From NCBI GenBank assembly GCA_016789905.1, contig JAEUQC010000147.1, forward strand, positions 105,339 through 169,338: a stretch of DNA of 64,000 nt, written 5' to 3'. The stretch is from Bryobacterales bacterium (GTDB lineage Bacteria > Acidobacteriota > Terriglobia > Bryobacterales > Bryobacteraceae). Of this stretch, positions 17,175 to 27,600 are shown piece after piece (position 1 is the first letter of the stretch; each line of letters starts with the position of its first letter). The position numbers were made by a program, and so were the translations under genes. The notes beneath the pieces are model-generated. The model did not search any database. It was not told the origin of the DNA and was given only the letters and a program-made list of their open reading frames with translations.

Positions 17175-18653
17175 GTGAACATCGCCATTGCATCCATCCT
17201 GCAGGAGAGCAACACGTTCTCCCCGGTCGCCACCCGCTATGAAGACTTCACGCCTGTTTTTGGCAGCGCCGCACTGCGCCGCCATGACGGTAATCTCACC
17301 GAAATGGGCGGTTTCATTAGCATCCTGCGCGAAGCCGGCGCCGAAATCCGTCCCGTCTGCGCCGCCTGGGCCATCACCGCCAATCGCCTCGTCCGGGCCG
17401 ATTTTGAACGCCTCGCAAACGAGTTTGAAACCAGCCTCCGCCGCGCCAAGCCAGACGCGCTGCTTTTGGCTATGCACGGCGCGCAGACCGCTGAGGGCGA
17501 AGACGACGTGGAGGGTCATATTCTGGAACGCGCCCGCAAAGTGCTGGGTCCTGGTAAGCCCATCGTTCTAACGCTCGATCTTCACGCCAACATCACCCGC
17601 CGCATGGTTGCGCTCGCCAATGCCATCGTGGGCTACCACACCTATCCGCACATCGACATGTTTGAAACCGGCCAGAAAGCCGCCCGCCTGCTGTTGCGCA
17701 TCTGTAGCGGCGAAGCGCGGCCCACCATGGCGCTCCGAAAATTGCCGCTCATCATTCAGGCGGAAAAGTCGCAAACCTCCAGTGGTCCGATGCACAAGCT
17801 CTTCGCCGCCGCCCAACAATGGGAGCGCTCCGGCCGCGCCGAGGCGGTGTCCATCTTTCCTGTCCAGCCCTGGATGGATATCGGCGAAATGGGTTGCGCC
17901 GTGGTTGCCGTCACCAACAACAACGCCAAGGCCGCCCAGCGCCAGGCCGATACCCTTGCTCGCCGCCTCTGGGATACCAAAACGGACTACGAAGCCGAAC
18001 TCACGCCCGTCCCCGAAGCCATCGCCCAAGCCCTGCAACTGGACTCCGGCCCCGTTGTTCTCTCTGAATCTTCCGATAGCACCGGTTCCGGCTCGCCCGG
18101 CGATTCCACCGGAGTCTTGAAGCATCTCATCAAAGCCAAGCTCACCGGCCCGGCCGCCATCTTCCTGGTCGACCCCGCCGCCGTCGCCGCCTCCATCACC
18201 GCCGGCATCGCCGCCAAAGTCACCCTCCGCATCGGCGGCGCCTTTGACAAGGCACACTCCAAGCCCGTTAAAGTCACCGGCATCGTCAAGCTCATCTCCG
18301 ACGGCCGCTGGATCGCCCGCGCCCGCGGCTACAACACTGGCATCACCACCTGCATGGGCCGCTCTGTTGTCCTGGAAGCCGGCCACGTGCAAATCCTCAT
18401 CGCCGAACGCTCGTCGATGACCGTCGATCCCGAACTCTTCCGCAGCCACGGCATCGAACCGAACTACTGTCAAATCGTCGTCGTCAAATCCCCCAACGGC
18501 TTCCGCGCCGCCTATGAGCCCATCGCCAAGGCCATCTTCGTAGTCGATACGCCCGGCGTCAGCACCGCCAATTTCAGCCGCCTGCGGTGGCATCGTGTCC
18601 CGCGCCCCATCTATCCGTTGGATCGCGACACGCCGCGCCCGGAAGGCCTCTAG
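17175..18653 (+). CDS. M81 family metallopeptidase (MlrC-like)
   Basis: A 492-residue MlrC-type protein, named after the enzyme that completes degradation of the cyclic peptide microcystin. Family marks are IAIASILQESNTFSP at the N-terminus, LLAMHGAQTAEGEDDVEG and LTLDLHANI with the zinc-ligand histidines, then YHTYPHIDMFETG, and the C-terminal domain with LSESSDSTGSGSPGD. The GTG at 17175 makes the protein start just before the conserved first strand; an ATG at 17142 would add 11 residues and overlap the divergent PLP-enzyme start, and neither has a strong ribosome site. Substrates are probably short or cyclic peptides. It leads a plus-strand run with an MFS permease 3 bp downstream and a TonB receptor. 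Confidence 0.88.
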   Translation: MNIAIASILQESNTFSPVATRYEDFTPVFGSAALRRHDGNLTEMGGFISILREAGAEIRPVCAAWAITANRLVRADFERLANEFETSLRRAKPDALLLAMHGAQTAEGEDDVEGHILERARKVLGPGKPIVLTLDLHANITRRMVALANAIVGYHTYPHIDMFETGQKAARLLLRICSGEARPTMALRKLPLIIQAEKSQTSSGPMHKLFAAAQQWERSGRAEAVSIFPVQPWMDIGEMGCAVVAVTNNNAKAAQRQADTLARRLWDTKTDYEAELTPVPEAIAQALQLDSGPVVLSESSDSTGSGSPGDSTGVLKHLIKAKLTGPAAIFLVDPAAVAASITAGIAAKVTLRIGGAFDKAHSKPVKVTGIVKLISDGRWIARARGYNTGITTCMGRSVVLEAGHVQILIAERSSMTVDPELFRSHGIEPNYCQIVVVKSPNGFRAAYEPIAKAIFVVDTPGVSTANFSRLRWHRVPRPIYPLDRDTPRPEGL

Positions 18654-18656
18654 CCC

Positions 18657-19892
18657 ATGCCCGTTCGCTTCTCCATCGTTCTGCTCGCGCTCTTCATCAA
18701 CATGGTCTGCTATACAGACCGCGTCTGCATTGCCGTCGCCGGGCCGGAAATGCGCAAGGCCTTTGATTTTTCCCAAACGCAGATGGGGCTCGTCTTCAGC
18801 ATTTTCAGCCTCTCGTATTTCCTCGGACAAACGCCCTGGGGCATCGCTGCGGATCGCTTCGGCTCGCGCGGCATCGTCTCTTTCGCCATCGCCGGTTGGT
18901 CGGTGTTCACAGCGTTAACCGCCTCGGCCTGGAACTTCACTTCGCTCCTCGTCATCCGCTTTGTCTTCGGCGGATTGGAGGCGGCCTTCTCTCCCTCCGT
19001 CGCCTCCGCCTTCAGCCGTTGGGTGCCCGTGAATGAACGGGCCACCGCCTTTGGCGCCTTCCTCGGCGGCGGCCGCCTGGGCGGTGCGCTCACGCCGCCC
19101 ATCGCCGGTTATCTGCTGCTTCACTACGGTTGGCGCACGCCCTTCGTCGTCTTCGGCGCCTTCGGCCTGCTCTGGTCCGCCGCCTGGTTTGCCTGGTATC
19201 GCAACAGTCCCCGCGACCACTCGTCCGTCTCGCCCGCCGAACTCGCGCACATCGGTGCCCACACCACCGCCGCCGCCAAAACCAAGGTTCCCTGGAGCCA
19301 ACTCCTCCGTTCCCGTCGCCTATGGTGCCTGCTGCTGGCTGCTTTCGGCTCCACTTTCATGTGGCAGTTTTATATCACCTGGTTTCCCACCTATCTGCGC
19401 GAACATCGCGGCATGTCGCTCACCGAATCGAGCTTTTATGCCAGCCTGCCGCTGTTGCTCGGCGTCGGCGCCAATTGGGCCGGCGGCGTACTCACCGATT
19501 GGATCGGCCGCCGCTCGAATGACCGCACGGCGCGCACCATCGTTGGCTGCTTCTCGCTCACCACCGGCGCGCTCCTTATGTCGGCCGGCATCTGGCTGCC
19601 GCAGGCAGGCTCCGCCGCCCTCCTAATGGGCTGCGCCGCCGGCGCTGTGGATCTCTACTTGGGTGCCGCCTGGTCCTCCGCTACTGACATCGGCGGCCCC
19701 TCCGGCGGCGCCGTTGCCGGACTCATGAATGCCGCTTCCAATTGTGCCGGCTTCGCTTCTCCCGCGCTCATGGGCTTCGTGCTCGATCAATATCACGATT
19801 GGAACCTGCTGCTTTATCTCAGCGTCGGCACCACTCTCGCCGCCGCCGTGCTCTGGCTCTTCGTCAACCCGCGCCGAATGCCTGTAAACTAA
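18657..19892 (+). CDS. MFS transporter, anion/sugar-acid symporter-like
   Basis: A 411-residue major facilitator with 12 predicted membrane segments. The N-terminal pattern YTDRVCIAVAGPEMRKAFDF followed by SYFLGQTPWGIAADRFG is typical of the anion:cation symporter group (ACS) that imports hexuronates, glucarate or related organic acids. It starts 3 bp after the M81 peptidase gene and is followed 20 bp later by the TonB receptor gene, so peptide or sugar-acid uptake across both membranes could be one transcription unit. Substrate is inferred by family only. Confidence 0.92.
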   Translation: MPVRFSIVLLALFINMVCYTDRVCIAVAGPEMRKAFDFSQTQMGLVFSIFSLSYFLGQTPWGIAADRFGSRGIVSFAIAGWSVFTALTASAWNFTSLLVIRFVFGGLEAAFSPSVASAFSRWVPVNERATAFGAFLGGGRLGGALTPPIAGYLLLHYGWRTPFVVFGAFGLLWSAAWFAWYRNSPRDHSSVSPAELAHIGAHTTAAAKTKVPWSQLLRSRRLWCLLLAAFGSTFMWQFYITWFPTYLREHRGMSLTESSFYASLPLLLGVGANWAGGVLTDWIGRRSNDRTARTIVGCFSLTTGALLMSAGIWLPQAGSAALLMGCAAGAVDLYLGAAWSSATDIGGPSGGAVAGLMNAASNCAGFASPALMGFVLDQYHDWNLLLYLSVGTTLAAAVLWLFVNPRRMPVN

Positions 19893-19912
19893 GGGAACTA
19901 GGAGTCTTTCCC

Positions 19913-22900
19913 ATGTTGCGCCTTCTCGCACTCGTTCTTTGCCTCTTCGCGCCTCTCTCCGCCCAAACCGCCTTGGGCACCATAACCGGCACCATCACCG
20001 ATCCCGCCGGCGCCCCCGTCCCCAATGTGGAGGTGACGGCCACCGCTGTAGCCACCAGCCTTCCCTATAAGGCGGTTTCCAACGATTCCGGCACCTACGT
20101 CATTCCCAACGTACCCATCGGCCAGTTCACCGTCCACGCCTCCGGCACCGGTTTCAAGCAGGTCACCCGCACCGGCGTCAATGTCGAAGTCGCCCAGCGC
20201 CTCCGTGTCGACATCGTCTTCGAACTCGGCAGCGTCAGCGAGTCCGTCGAGATCAAAGCCGAGATTCCACGCATTCAAACCGAAGATTCCTCGCTCGGCA
20301 CCGTCGTCGAACAGCGCCGCATTGAGGATCTCCCGCTCAACGGCCGCCACGTGTTCAATCTCGTCAAGGTCGTCGCCGGCGTCGTCCCCCGTTCCAACGC
20401 CACCGACGGTTTCGCCGAGGTTAACAACCAGACCTTCTCGCAAATGCGCATCAACGGCGGCCCCGCCTATGGCAACCAGTTTTTCCTCGATGGCGTTTCC
20501 AACACCGCTGCCGTTCACAACGAAATCTCCGTGGTCCCCATGGCCGATTCTGTTCAGGAATTCCGCGTCGATACGAACGCGCTGAAAGCCGAATACGGCC
20601 AGACTGCCGGTGGTGTCATCAACGCGGTCACCAAGTCCGGCGGCAACCAGTTCCACGGCTCACTCTATGAGTTCCTCCGCAACGATTCGCTCGATGCCCG
20701 TAACGCCTTCTCCACCCAGCCAGACCCCCGCACCGGCCGCATCAAACAGGTGCTCCGCTACAACCAGTACGGCGGCACGCTCGGCGGTCCGGTGCTGATT
20801 CCGAAAATCTATAACGGCAAGAATCGCACGTTCTTCTATGCCGGCTGGGAACAATGGAAGTGGCGGTCCACAGGCGCCCCGCGCATCGGCACCGTTGCCA
20901 CGGAACGGGAACGCGGCGGAGATTTCAGCAACACCCGCGACGCCCGCGGCCAGGTAATTCCCATTTACGATCCCGCCACCACCGCTCCCAATCCCGCCGG
21001 CAGCGGCTTCGTCCGCACGCTATTTCCCGGCAACCTTGTGCCGCGCGCCCGCTTTGACGCACTGGCAACTAGAGTTCTCCCCTTCATGCCGCTGCCGAAC
21101 GCTACTCCCACCGACACCAATACCAATGCCAATAACTTCGTCTCCCTCGTCGGCTCGGTGTCCAACCAGACCGTTTCCACCTCCCGCATCGATCACCGCA
21201 TCACCGATACCGACAGCGTCTTCTTCCGCTACTCTTTCACCTGGAACGACCTGCTGAATGCCGGCTGGGGCCTCGGCGCCGCCGACCCCGCCGCCCGCAA
21301 CGACCAGCGCGACAATCACAACGCCGTCTTCGCCTGGACAAAAACAATTTCGCCAACAATTGTCAACGATGTTCGCTTCGGCATCACTCGCCAGTACCTG
21401 CCGTTCTTGCACCCGAGCTTCGATAAGGATTGGCCCAAACAGTTGGGCTACCCCTCCATCATTCCGCAGGACACGTTCCCCCCGGTCCAGATTGCGGGAC
21501 TGCTCACCATCGGCAATCCCAGCTTCTCCGGCGGTCTTCGCGCACAGAACATCGGCCAGATTGTCGACCAGCTCTCCATCATCCGCGGCAAGCACTCCTT
21601 CAAAGCTGGTGTCGATATCCGCGACTGGCGCAACAGCTTCATCAATCGTGTCAACCCCTCCGGCAACTTCTCGTTCACCCAAGCCCTCACCGGCAATCCG
21701 CTCTCTCCGGCCGGAAACGGTTACGGCCTGGCTACCTTCCTGCTGGGCGAAGTGTCCAGCGGTTCCCACGGCTTCCGTCCGTTCTTCCAGTCCCGCGCCA
21801 CTCCGTTAGCCATCTACTTCCAGGACGATTGGAAAGTCACCTCGCGCCTTACGCTCAATCTCGGCCTCCGTTGGGACGCCAGTTTCGGCATGACCGAACT
21901 CCACAACCGCCACTCCAACTTTGAAGCCTTCACGCCAAACCCGCAGACCAACCTGCCCGGAACGCTCATCTATTCCGGCGTTAACGGCGTTCCGTCTTCC
22001 TACATTGACGTGGACAAGAACAACTTCGGGCCTCGCATCGGCTTCGCATGGGCGCCCGGTTCCAATGGCAAAACCGCTGTCCGCGGCGGCTATGGCCTCA
22101 TCTATCTGCCCATCGAAAGCAGCGTCATCGTCCCCGACAACCAGAACGCGCTCGGCTTCTCGGTCGATACCCAGTTCGTTCCCGCCGGTGGCGGCCCCGT
22201 CCGCGCCTTCAAGTTTTCCGATGGTCCGGCGGCAATTCTCCAACCTCTCGGCGTTGCCGGCGGCCCCTCCGCCTTCCGCGGCCAAAATGTCCGCAGCCAG
22301 AATCGTAATACCCCCACCGGGTATATGCAACAGTGGAACTTCGCCATCCAACGCGCTGTGTTCGGCGGTTGGACGGTGCAGGCCGCCTATGTCGGCAGCA
22401 AAGGCACTAAGCTTTTCGGAGGAAACTACGACCTGAACCAGATGGATCCGCAATACTTCTCGCTCGGCCTCACGCTGCAGGATCAGTTGCCCAACCCCTA
22501 CTTTGGCCAGATTTCCACTGGCGCGCTCTCCGGCCGCACGGTCGCCCGCAGCCAATTGCTCCGCCCGTTCCCGGACTATCTGCAGGTCACCACCTGGGCC
22601 AGTTCGAACCTCGCTTCCAGTTATCACTCTCTTCAGGTTTCGGCCGAAAAACGCTTCTCCGCCGGCCTGTCGATGCTCATCAACTACACCAAAGCCAAAC
22701 TAATCACGGAGTGCTCCGCAATCGGCGGCGGCGGCTCCGGCGATGCCTGCACCGGCGAATACCGCCTTGGCCGCTTCAACCGGCGCCTCGATCGCAGCAT
22801 CGATCAGGACGACGTTTCCAGCCGCCTGGTCGTCTCCAGCGTCTATGAAATTCCCGTCGGCAAAGGGCGGAAATTCCTCTCCAACTCCCACGCCATCGCA

Positions 22901-23371
22901 AACGGTGTGCTTGGCGGCTGGCAGTTGAACGGAATCGGTTCGTTCCAGTCCGGCCTGCCCCTCGCCGTTCGAGGGTCCAACAACTTCACCGGCATCAACT
23001 TTCCCGATGTCCTTCGCGACCCGACTCTTCCCTCCGGCGAGCGCACCCCAGTTCGCTGGTTCGACACCGATGCCTTCCGCAACCCGGCGAACTTCACCAT
23101 CGGCAACGCGCCCCGCACACTCCCCGCCACTCGTGGCCCCGGGCTCACCGACATCAGCCTGTCTATGTTCAAGACATTCGCCCTCGGCGAGCGAGCCAAA
23201 CTGGAAGCGCGCGGTGAATTCTTTAACGCGTTCAACAAGGTCAACTATGGCACGCCCAACACTACCTTCACCCCCAACGCTAGCGGGGTGAACGTCAACG
23301 CCAACTTCGGCCGCATCACCAATTCGCTCGACGCTCGCCGCGTCCAGGTCGGTATGCGGATTTCGTTCTAG
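19913..23371 (+). CDS. TonB-dependent receptor with carboxypeptidase-regulatory-like domain
   Basis: A 1152-residue outer-membrane receptor of the Oar-like type that is expanded in acidobacteria. A signal peptide (first 20 residues, ending LSAQT) leads to an Ig-like carboxypeptidase-regulatory domain beginning GTITGTITDPAGAP (about 22-110), then a plug (LPLNGRHVFNLVKVVAGV, QFFLDGVSN, AGGVINAVTKSGGNQFHGS) and a long 22-stranded barrel ending in the aromatic GMRISF. The ATG at 19913 has AGGAG eight bases upstream and yields a clean signal peptide. It is the end of the M81-MFS-receptor run, so it may bring in the peptide or sugar used there. No TonB/ExbBD genes are in the window. Confidence 0.93.
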   Translation: MLRLLALVLCLFAPLSAQTALGTITGTITDPAGAPVPNVEVTATAVATSLPYKAVSNDSGTYVIPNVPIGQFTVHASGTGFKQVTRTGVNVEVAQRLRVDIVFELGSVSESVEIKAEIPRIQTEDSSLGTVVEQRRIEDLPLNGRHVFNLVKVVAGVVPRSNATDGFAEVNNQTFSQMRINGGPAYGNQFFLDGVSNTAAVHNEISVVPMADSVQEFRVDTNALKAEYGQTAGGVINAVTKSGGNQFHGSLYEFLRNDSLDARNAFSTQPDPRTGRIKQVLRYNQYGGTLGGPVLIPKIYNGKNRTFFYAGWEQWKWRSTGAPRIGTVATERERGGDFSNTRDARGQVIPIYDPATTAPNPAGSGFVRTLFPGNLVPRARFDALATRVLPFMPLPNATPTDTNTNANNFVSLVGSVSNQTVSTSRIDHRITDTDSVFFRYSFTWNDLLNAGWGLGAADPAARNDQRDNHNAVFAWTKTISPTIVNDVRFGITRQYLPFLHPSFDKDWPKQLGYPSIIPQDTFPPVQIAGLLTIGNPSFSGGLRAQNIGQIVDQLSIIRGKHSFKAGVDIRDWRNSFINRVNPSGNFSFTQALTGNPLSPAGNGYGLATFLLGEVSSGSHGFRPFFQSRATPLAIYFQDDWKVTSRLTLNLGLRWDASFGMTELHNRHSNFEAFTPNPQTNLPGTLIYSGVNGVPSSYIDVDKNNFGPRIGFAWAPGSNGKTAVRGGYGLIYLPIESSVIVPDNQNALGFSVDTQFVPAGGGPVRAFKFSDGPAAILQPLGVAGGPSAFRGQNVRSQNRNTPTGYMQQWNFAIQRAVFGGWTVQAAYVGSKGTKLFGGNYDLNQMDPQYFSLGLTLQDQLPNPYFGQISTGALSGRTVARSQLLRPFPDYLQVTTWASSNLASSYHSLQVSAEKRFSAGLSMLINYTKAKLITECSAIGGGGSGDACTGEYRLGRFNRRLDRSIDQDDVSSRLVVSSVYEIPVGKGRKFLSNSHAIANGVLGGWQLNGIGSFQSGLPLAVRGSNNFTGINFPDVLRDPTLPSGERTPVRWFDTDAFRNPANFTIGNAPRTLPATRGPGLTDISLSMFKTFALGERAKLEARGEFFNAFNKVNYGTPNTTFTPNASGVNVNANFGRITNSLDARRVQVGMRISF

Positions 23372-23375
23372 TCAA

Positions 23376-24599
23376 CTATCGCCACGGCGCCTTCTGGTAC
23401 GCCGTGGTGAATTCAGTTCCATCCAGCACCAGCATCGGATCACCGGTTTTCGCATGGTTCCGCTTTTCCAGGCGGAACGTGCGAACGCCGGTTTTGCGCG
23501 ATGTCGCTGTGATCGAATTCTCCGTTGCCGTCCACGTGCCGCTGTCATTCCCATCGCTCGCGGTTCCGTACGCCCCGCCCGCCGTCTGCCCGGTCGCGCC
23601 ACCTTCACTCGCGTACTGGTAGCTCCCATCGGCCAGCAGCGTGAAACACGCGCTGCGCCCGTACGTTCCCGCGCTGTTGTTCAAGTACGCGGACTCACAC
23701 CACTTCCCAATCAACTCCGGCAGCACGCCGCCCTTACCGCTCCCGCCGCTCAATGCCCATGTGGCCGCCGCCCGCTGGAACTGCAACGTCTTTCCGTTAA
23801 TCATCCACGTCATCGAATCCCCGGCCTGCTGCACCGCCGCCACGAATGTCCCGTCCGGTCCCGCCAGCGTCAGTTGGTTGCCCGATTGCGAATACCGGTA
23901 AGGCACGCCCGCCACGGTCGCCGTCCCGTCCGGGTTGATCTGCACCGCGCCGTTCGGCCCTTGCCACGAACCTACAACCCCCTTGTTCGCCGCGGGCGCA
24001 ACCGCGGACGCGGCGGCGCCCGGCGCCATCCGCGTCATCACCAGTTGCCCGTCCGGAAACTTCCACGTCCACGTATTTCCCGCCATTTCAAATGGCACCC
24101 GAATCGCTTCTCCGTTACCCGCGAACGTGATCACATTGCCCTCCATCGTCCACCGGTGCGTCTTGTCCCCTATGGTCGCCGTTCCATCTGCATTCACCCG
24201 CACCACGCCCGTCTGGCTTTGCCATTCACCCACTACCGCGGGTGTCGCCGCCGGCGCCGCCGAAACCGTCGCGGATGCCTTCTCCAGCACATGCGTCGTC
24301 CCGTCTGTTGTCAGTGTCAGTTGGGTTCCGTTCCGCGTCGCGGAAAATGCATAGCTCTGCCCTTGCACCACGAACGATCCTGCCAGTTTGCCCGCAGATG
24401 CTTTCGCCTTCACTGGCAGGCTCTGCCCGCTCAGCAGAATCAAGCCCGTATACTCCGTGCCGCTCCGCTTCAACTCCAGTTTCAACTGTTCGTTCTGGTA
24501 CGTGCCGCTAAACGGGTCGGCTAATGTTGCCAGCGGGTTCTGCGCCGCTAAACTGGCCGCCGCCAACAGCGCAAGAATGGGACCAATGGAAGGAATCAT
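23376..24599 (-). CDS. Secreted protein of repeated beta modules, unknown function
   Basis: A 407-residue exported protein (signal peptide ending near SLAAQNP) I do not recognise. It is built of imperfect modules of about 70-90 residues rich in Gly, Thr and aromatic residues. Two central copies are easy to align: both begin with VVGEWQ/VVGSWQ, run through VNADGTATI/INPDGTATV, then TFAG/TLAG and end with a Trp-rich strand (TWTWKFPDGQ/SMTWMINGKT). An N-terminal copy starts SGTYQNEQLKLEL, and a C-terminal one begins LIGKWCESAY with a single Cys pair. The pattern looks like small lipocalin-like or META-like beta-barrels. It lies 15 bp downstream of the TonB receptor gene at 24615-27878 and is probably co-expressed with it, so it may bind the same ligand at the surface. 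Confidence 0.8.
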   Translation of the reverse strand: MIPSIGPILALLAAASLAAQNPLATLADPFSGTYQNEQLKLELKRSGTEYTGLILLSGQSLPVKAKASAGKLAGSFVVQGQSYAFSATRNGTQLTLTTDGTTHVLEKASATVSAAPAATPAVVGEWQSQTGVVRVNADGTATIGDKTHRWTMEGNVITFAGNGEAIRVPFEMAGNTWTWKFPDGQLVMTRMAPGAAASAVAPAANKGVVGSWQGPNGAVQINPDGTATVAGVPYRYSQSGNQLTLAGPDGTFVAAVQQAGDSMTWMINGKTLQFQRAAATWALSGGSGKGGVLPELIGKWCESAYLNNSAGTYGRSACFTLLADGSYQYASEGGATGQTAGGAYGTASDGNDSGTWTATENSITATSRKTGVRTFRLEKRNHAKTGDPMLVLDGTEFTTAYQKAPWR

Positions 24600-24614
24600 A
24601 TTGCAAAGCTCTAT

Positions 24615-27600
24615 CTAAAAATAGAACTTCGCCGCCACCTGCACAATTCGCGCGTCCGCGGCTCCGTTAATCAACCCGAACGCCGCCAGCCCCAACTGCC
24701 CGCCTGGAGCGCCAAAAAACGGCGTATTGCTCGCGTTGAAAAACTCACCGCGCAGTTGGAAATACCGGTTCTCATCCACGCGAAATATTTTGTACATCGC
24801 CAGGTCCAGATTGCGGAGTCTCGGCGCTGTCACCAGATTCCTTCCCGCGTTGCCAAACGTGAATGCGGGTTGCCTCACAAATGCGTCGGTGTTGAACCAT
24901 CGCGCAAGTGTCCGTTGGTCCGCGGGCAAATTCGGCTGTTGCCCTGGCACCACGTTGGGCCTTGGCGCCGCACCCGTTCCCACGTTGGGCGGGTCGCCTT
25001 GCACTCCAATGTTCACCAGTCTTCCGGAGTTAAATGTCAGTATCCCGCCCACCGCCCACTGCCCAAATAATAGATCCGCCCACTTCGGCATCGTCCCGCC
25101 CAGGGCGCGGCCCTTTCCCCATGGCAAATCGTAATTCGAACTCATAACAAAACGGTGCGGGAAGTGTTCATCCGCCAGCGATTTCTCCGCCCGCAAATTC
25201 TTAAAATCCTGCACCGCGTTCGGTGCCGTCCCGCCCGCGTCGGCGCCGCCCCGCGCGTCGGAGATGGTCTTGGAAAATACATAGGACCCCAAAACACTCA
25301 ACCCTTTCGACATTCGCTTCTCTACTTTGATCTGGAACGCGTTGTAGTTTGAGTTCGCGCTGAATTCCCGCCGAAACGTATCGGCCAGCGATGGCACCAC
25401 GTAGCTCAGTCCTGGCACCGCCAGCGTCGTTACCGGGCGGCGCGTGTTGATGTTCCCAGGGCCGGGGTCCGGCGCATTCGAATCAAACCGTTGCAGCAGC
25501 CGGTTTCCCTTGGTTCCCGCATATCCCAACTCCAGCGCCAGGTCCGCGCCCAACTCCCGCTGTATTGTGAAATTCCATTGCTGCGAATACGGCGTCCGGT
25601 TCGTTCGGTCTTGCGAAATGGTCTGTAGATTCGATACGCCCGATGACGTCGCGCCCGCCGGAAATCCGTCACGCAGCAGCAGCGTTGGAGTAATCGAGTC
25701 CGTGTTGAATCCAGACTGGAAGAAGAACGGCGCCGATGCGTGCAGGTACCGGTCGCCGATATGATCCACGCCCCCGTAGTAAATCCCATAGCCGGAGCGA
25801 ATCACCGTCCGCGTATCCATCCGGTAAGCGAATCCGATTCGCGGTGCAAAGTTCGTGTAGTCCGGGCGCAGCGTTGACCGGTCGGCGATGTTGCCATCCT
25901 TGGCCAATCGCAACTGCGGCCGCGTCCGGTTCTCATCAATGTCGTAGTTGGAGTAACGGTTATACTTCTCAAACCACGGGCCCACGTATTCATATCGCAG
26001 CCCGATATTCACCGTCAGCTTATTCGTCCACTTCACATCGTCCTGGATGTAGACGCCGTGAATCCGCCGTCGCTGGTTTCCCTGCGCCACCGTCGAAAGC
26101 TGCGAATTGAACGGAATGCCCAGCAGGAAGTCCGCATAGGAGTTGCCGAACGTATTGTTCGAACTCTGCCTCGTGAAATTTCCATTAAATGTAAACGTGC
26201 CGTTGGATTGAAACGCCTGCAAATGTGGCGATTGGATGAACATCAGGTTCCCGCCCATTTTTACCGTGTGCTTCCCGCGTGTCCACAACAGGTCGTTGGT
26301 CAGTTGCCGCGTCTGCGAATCTGAGAATTGGGGATTGTTCGCCGGCGGCCCCAGTGGCGAATAGCCGTTAATTGAGAACAGCGCGAACCCCGCCAGTTCC
26401 GTGTTTGCGCCGCGCAGGCCGATCTCGCTGTTCATGTTGCGGTCCAGCGGCGACCCGCGGTTGGTCAGCAGCCGGTTGTACGATGCCTTCAGCGTGTTGA
26501 ACAGGTTCGGTGTAAAGATGTGTCCATGGCTGAAGACGAACGATTGGGGCTCGTTTCGGTTGAAAGCCGGGTCGCCGCCGCCAAAGGCAGGGGCAGGGAG
26601 GTTCGATTCCGGCTGCAGAAAATAGTCCTGCTTGCTATAGCGGAAGTACACCGTGTTCGCTGTATTAATCGTGTGGTCAATCCGCAGGTCGCCCTTGTGC
26701 GTATTTGCGTTCGACCGGGGATTGGAGAAGTAGTTGTTGATGATGCTGCTTCGGTTCGGTGCCACGCTGAACCCGCCAACCTTCGCGGCCACTGGATCAA
26801 TCCGGCTCGCCGGAATCATCCGGTTCGCAAATGGAAGCCTGGCCCTCGTCGTGGTGTTATAGGTGGCCGGATCGAATATTTGCGTGGGTTGATTGTTGAA
26901 AAAGGAGCTAGAAAAATCGCCGCGCCGCTCCGCATCCGTTGGCACCGTCGATTGTGCCGTGTCGGCCGTATACTCCTTGGTTCCTTCGTAGTCCACAAAA
27001 TAGAAGGTCCGGTTTTTCACAATCGGCCCGCCAATGAATCCCCCGAACTGATTTCGCCGGAACACCGGAATCTTCGTGCCCGCCGCTTGAAAGAAATTCC
27101 GGGCATTGAATGCCTCGTTCCTCACAAACGCAAATGCCCCGCCGTGGATCTCATTCCCGCCGGATTTGATCACCACATTCACCACTCCCCCGACGTTTCT
27201 TCCGAACTCTGCCGAATAATTCGTCGTCTGCACTTTGAACTCCTGCACCGCGTCCACCGACGGCGAAATCACCTGTGGCGATCGCCCCTGCGCGGCATGT
27301 TGATTGGAGTTGTTGTCCATGCCATCCAACAAATAGTTGTTGTGGCTCACTCGAAAACCACCGGAACTGAACCCCTGGAAGCGCGATCCCGGCGGGGGAA
27401 CGTTCGTGCCAGCGGTCAGCAGCGCCAGTTGCAAATAGTCGCGTCCGTTCAGCGGCAAATCAACGATCTTCTTGTTCTCGATCACTTGTCCCCGCGACGC
27501 CTCGGTTGTCTGTAGCAGTGCCGCGTCCGCACTCACCGTAATCTGGTCGGTCGTTGCCCCCAGTTCCAGTATCAGGTCGATCCGAAGTTCGTCTTGGATC

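Noticed and set aside
17568..18830. 420-codon minus-strand frame opposite the M81 gene
   Set aside because: It is Gly/Asp-rich antisense of a well-supported gene, as are the similar Gly/Asp-rich frames opposite 31499-32599, 32916-33860, 35759-37006 and 38014-39033.
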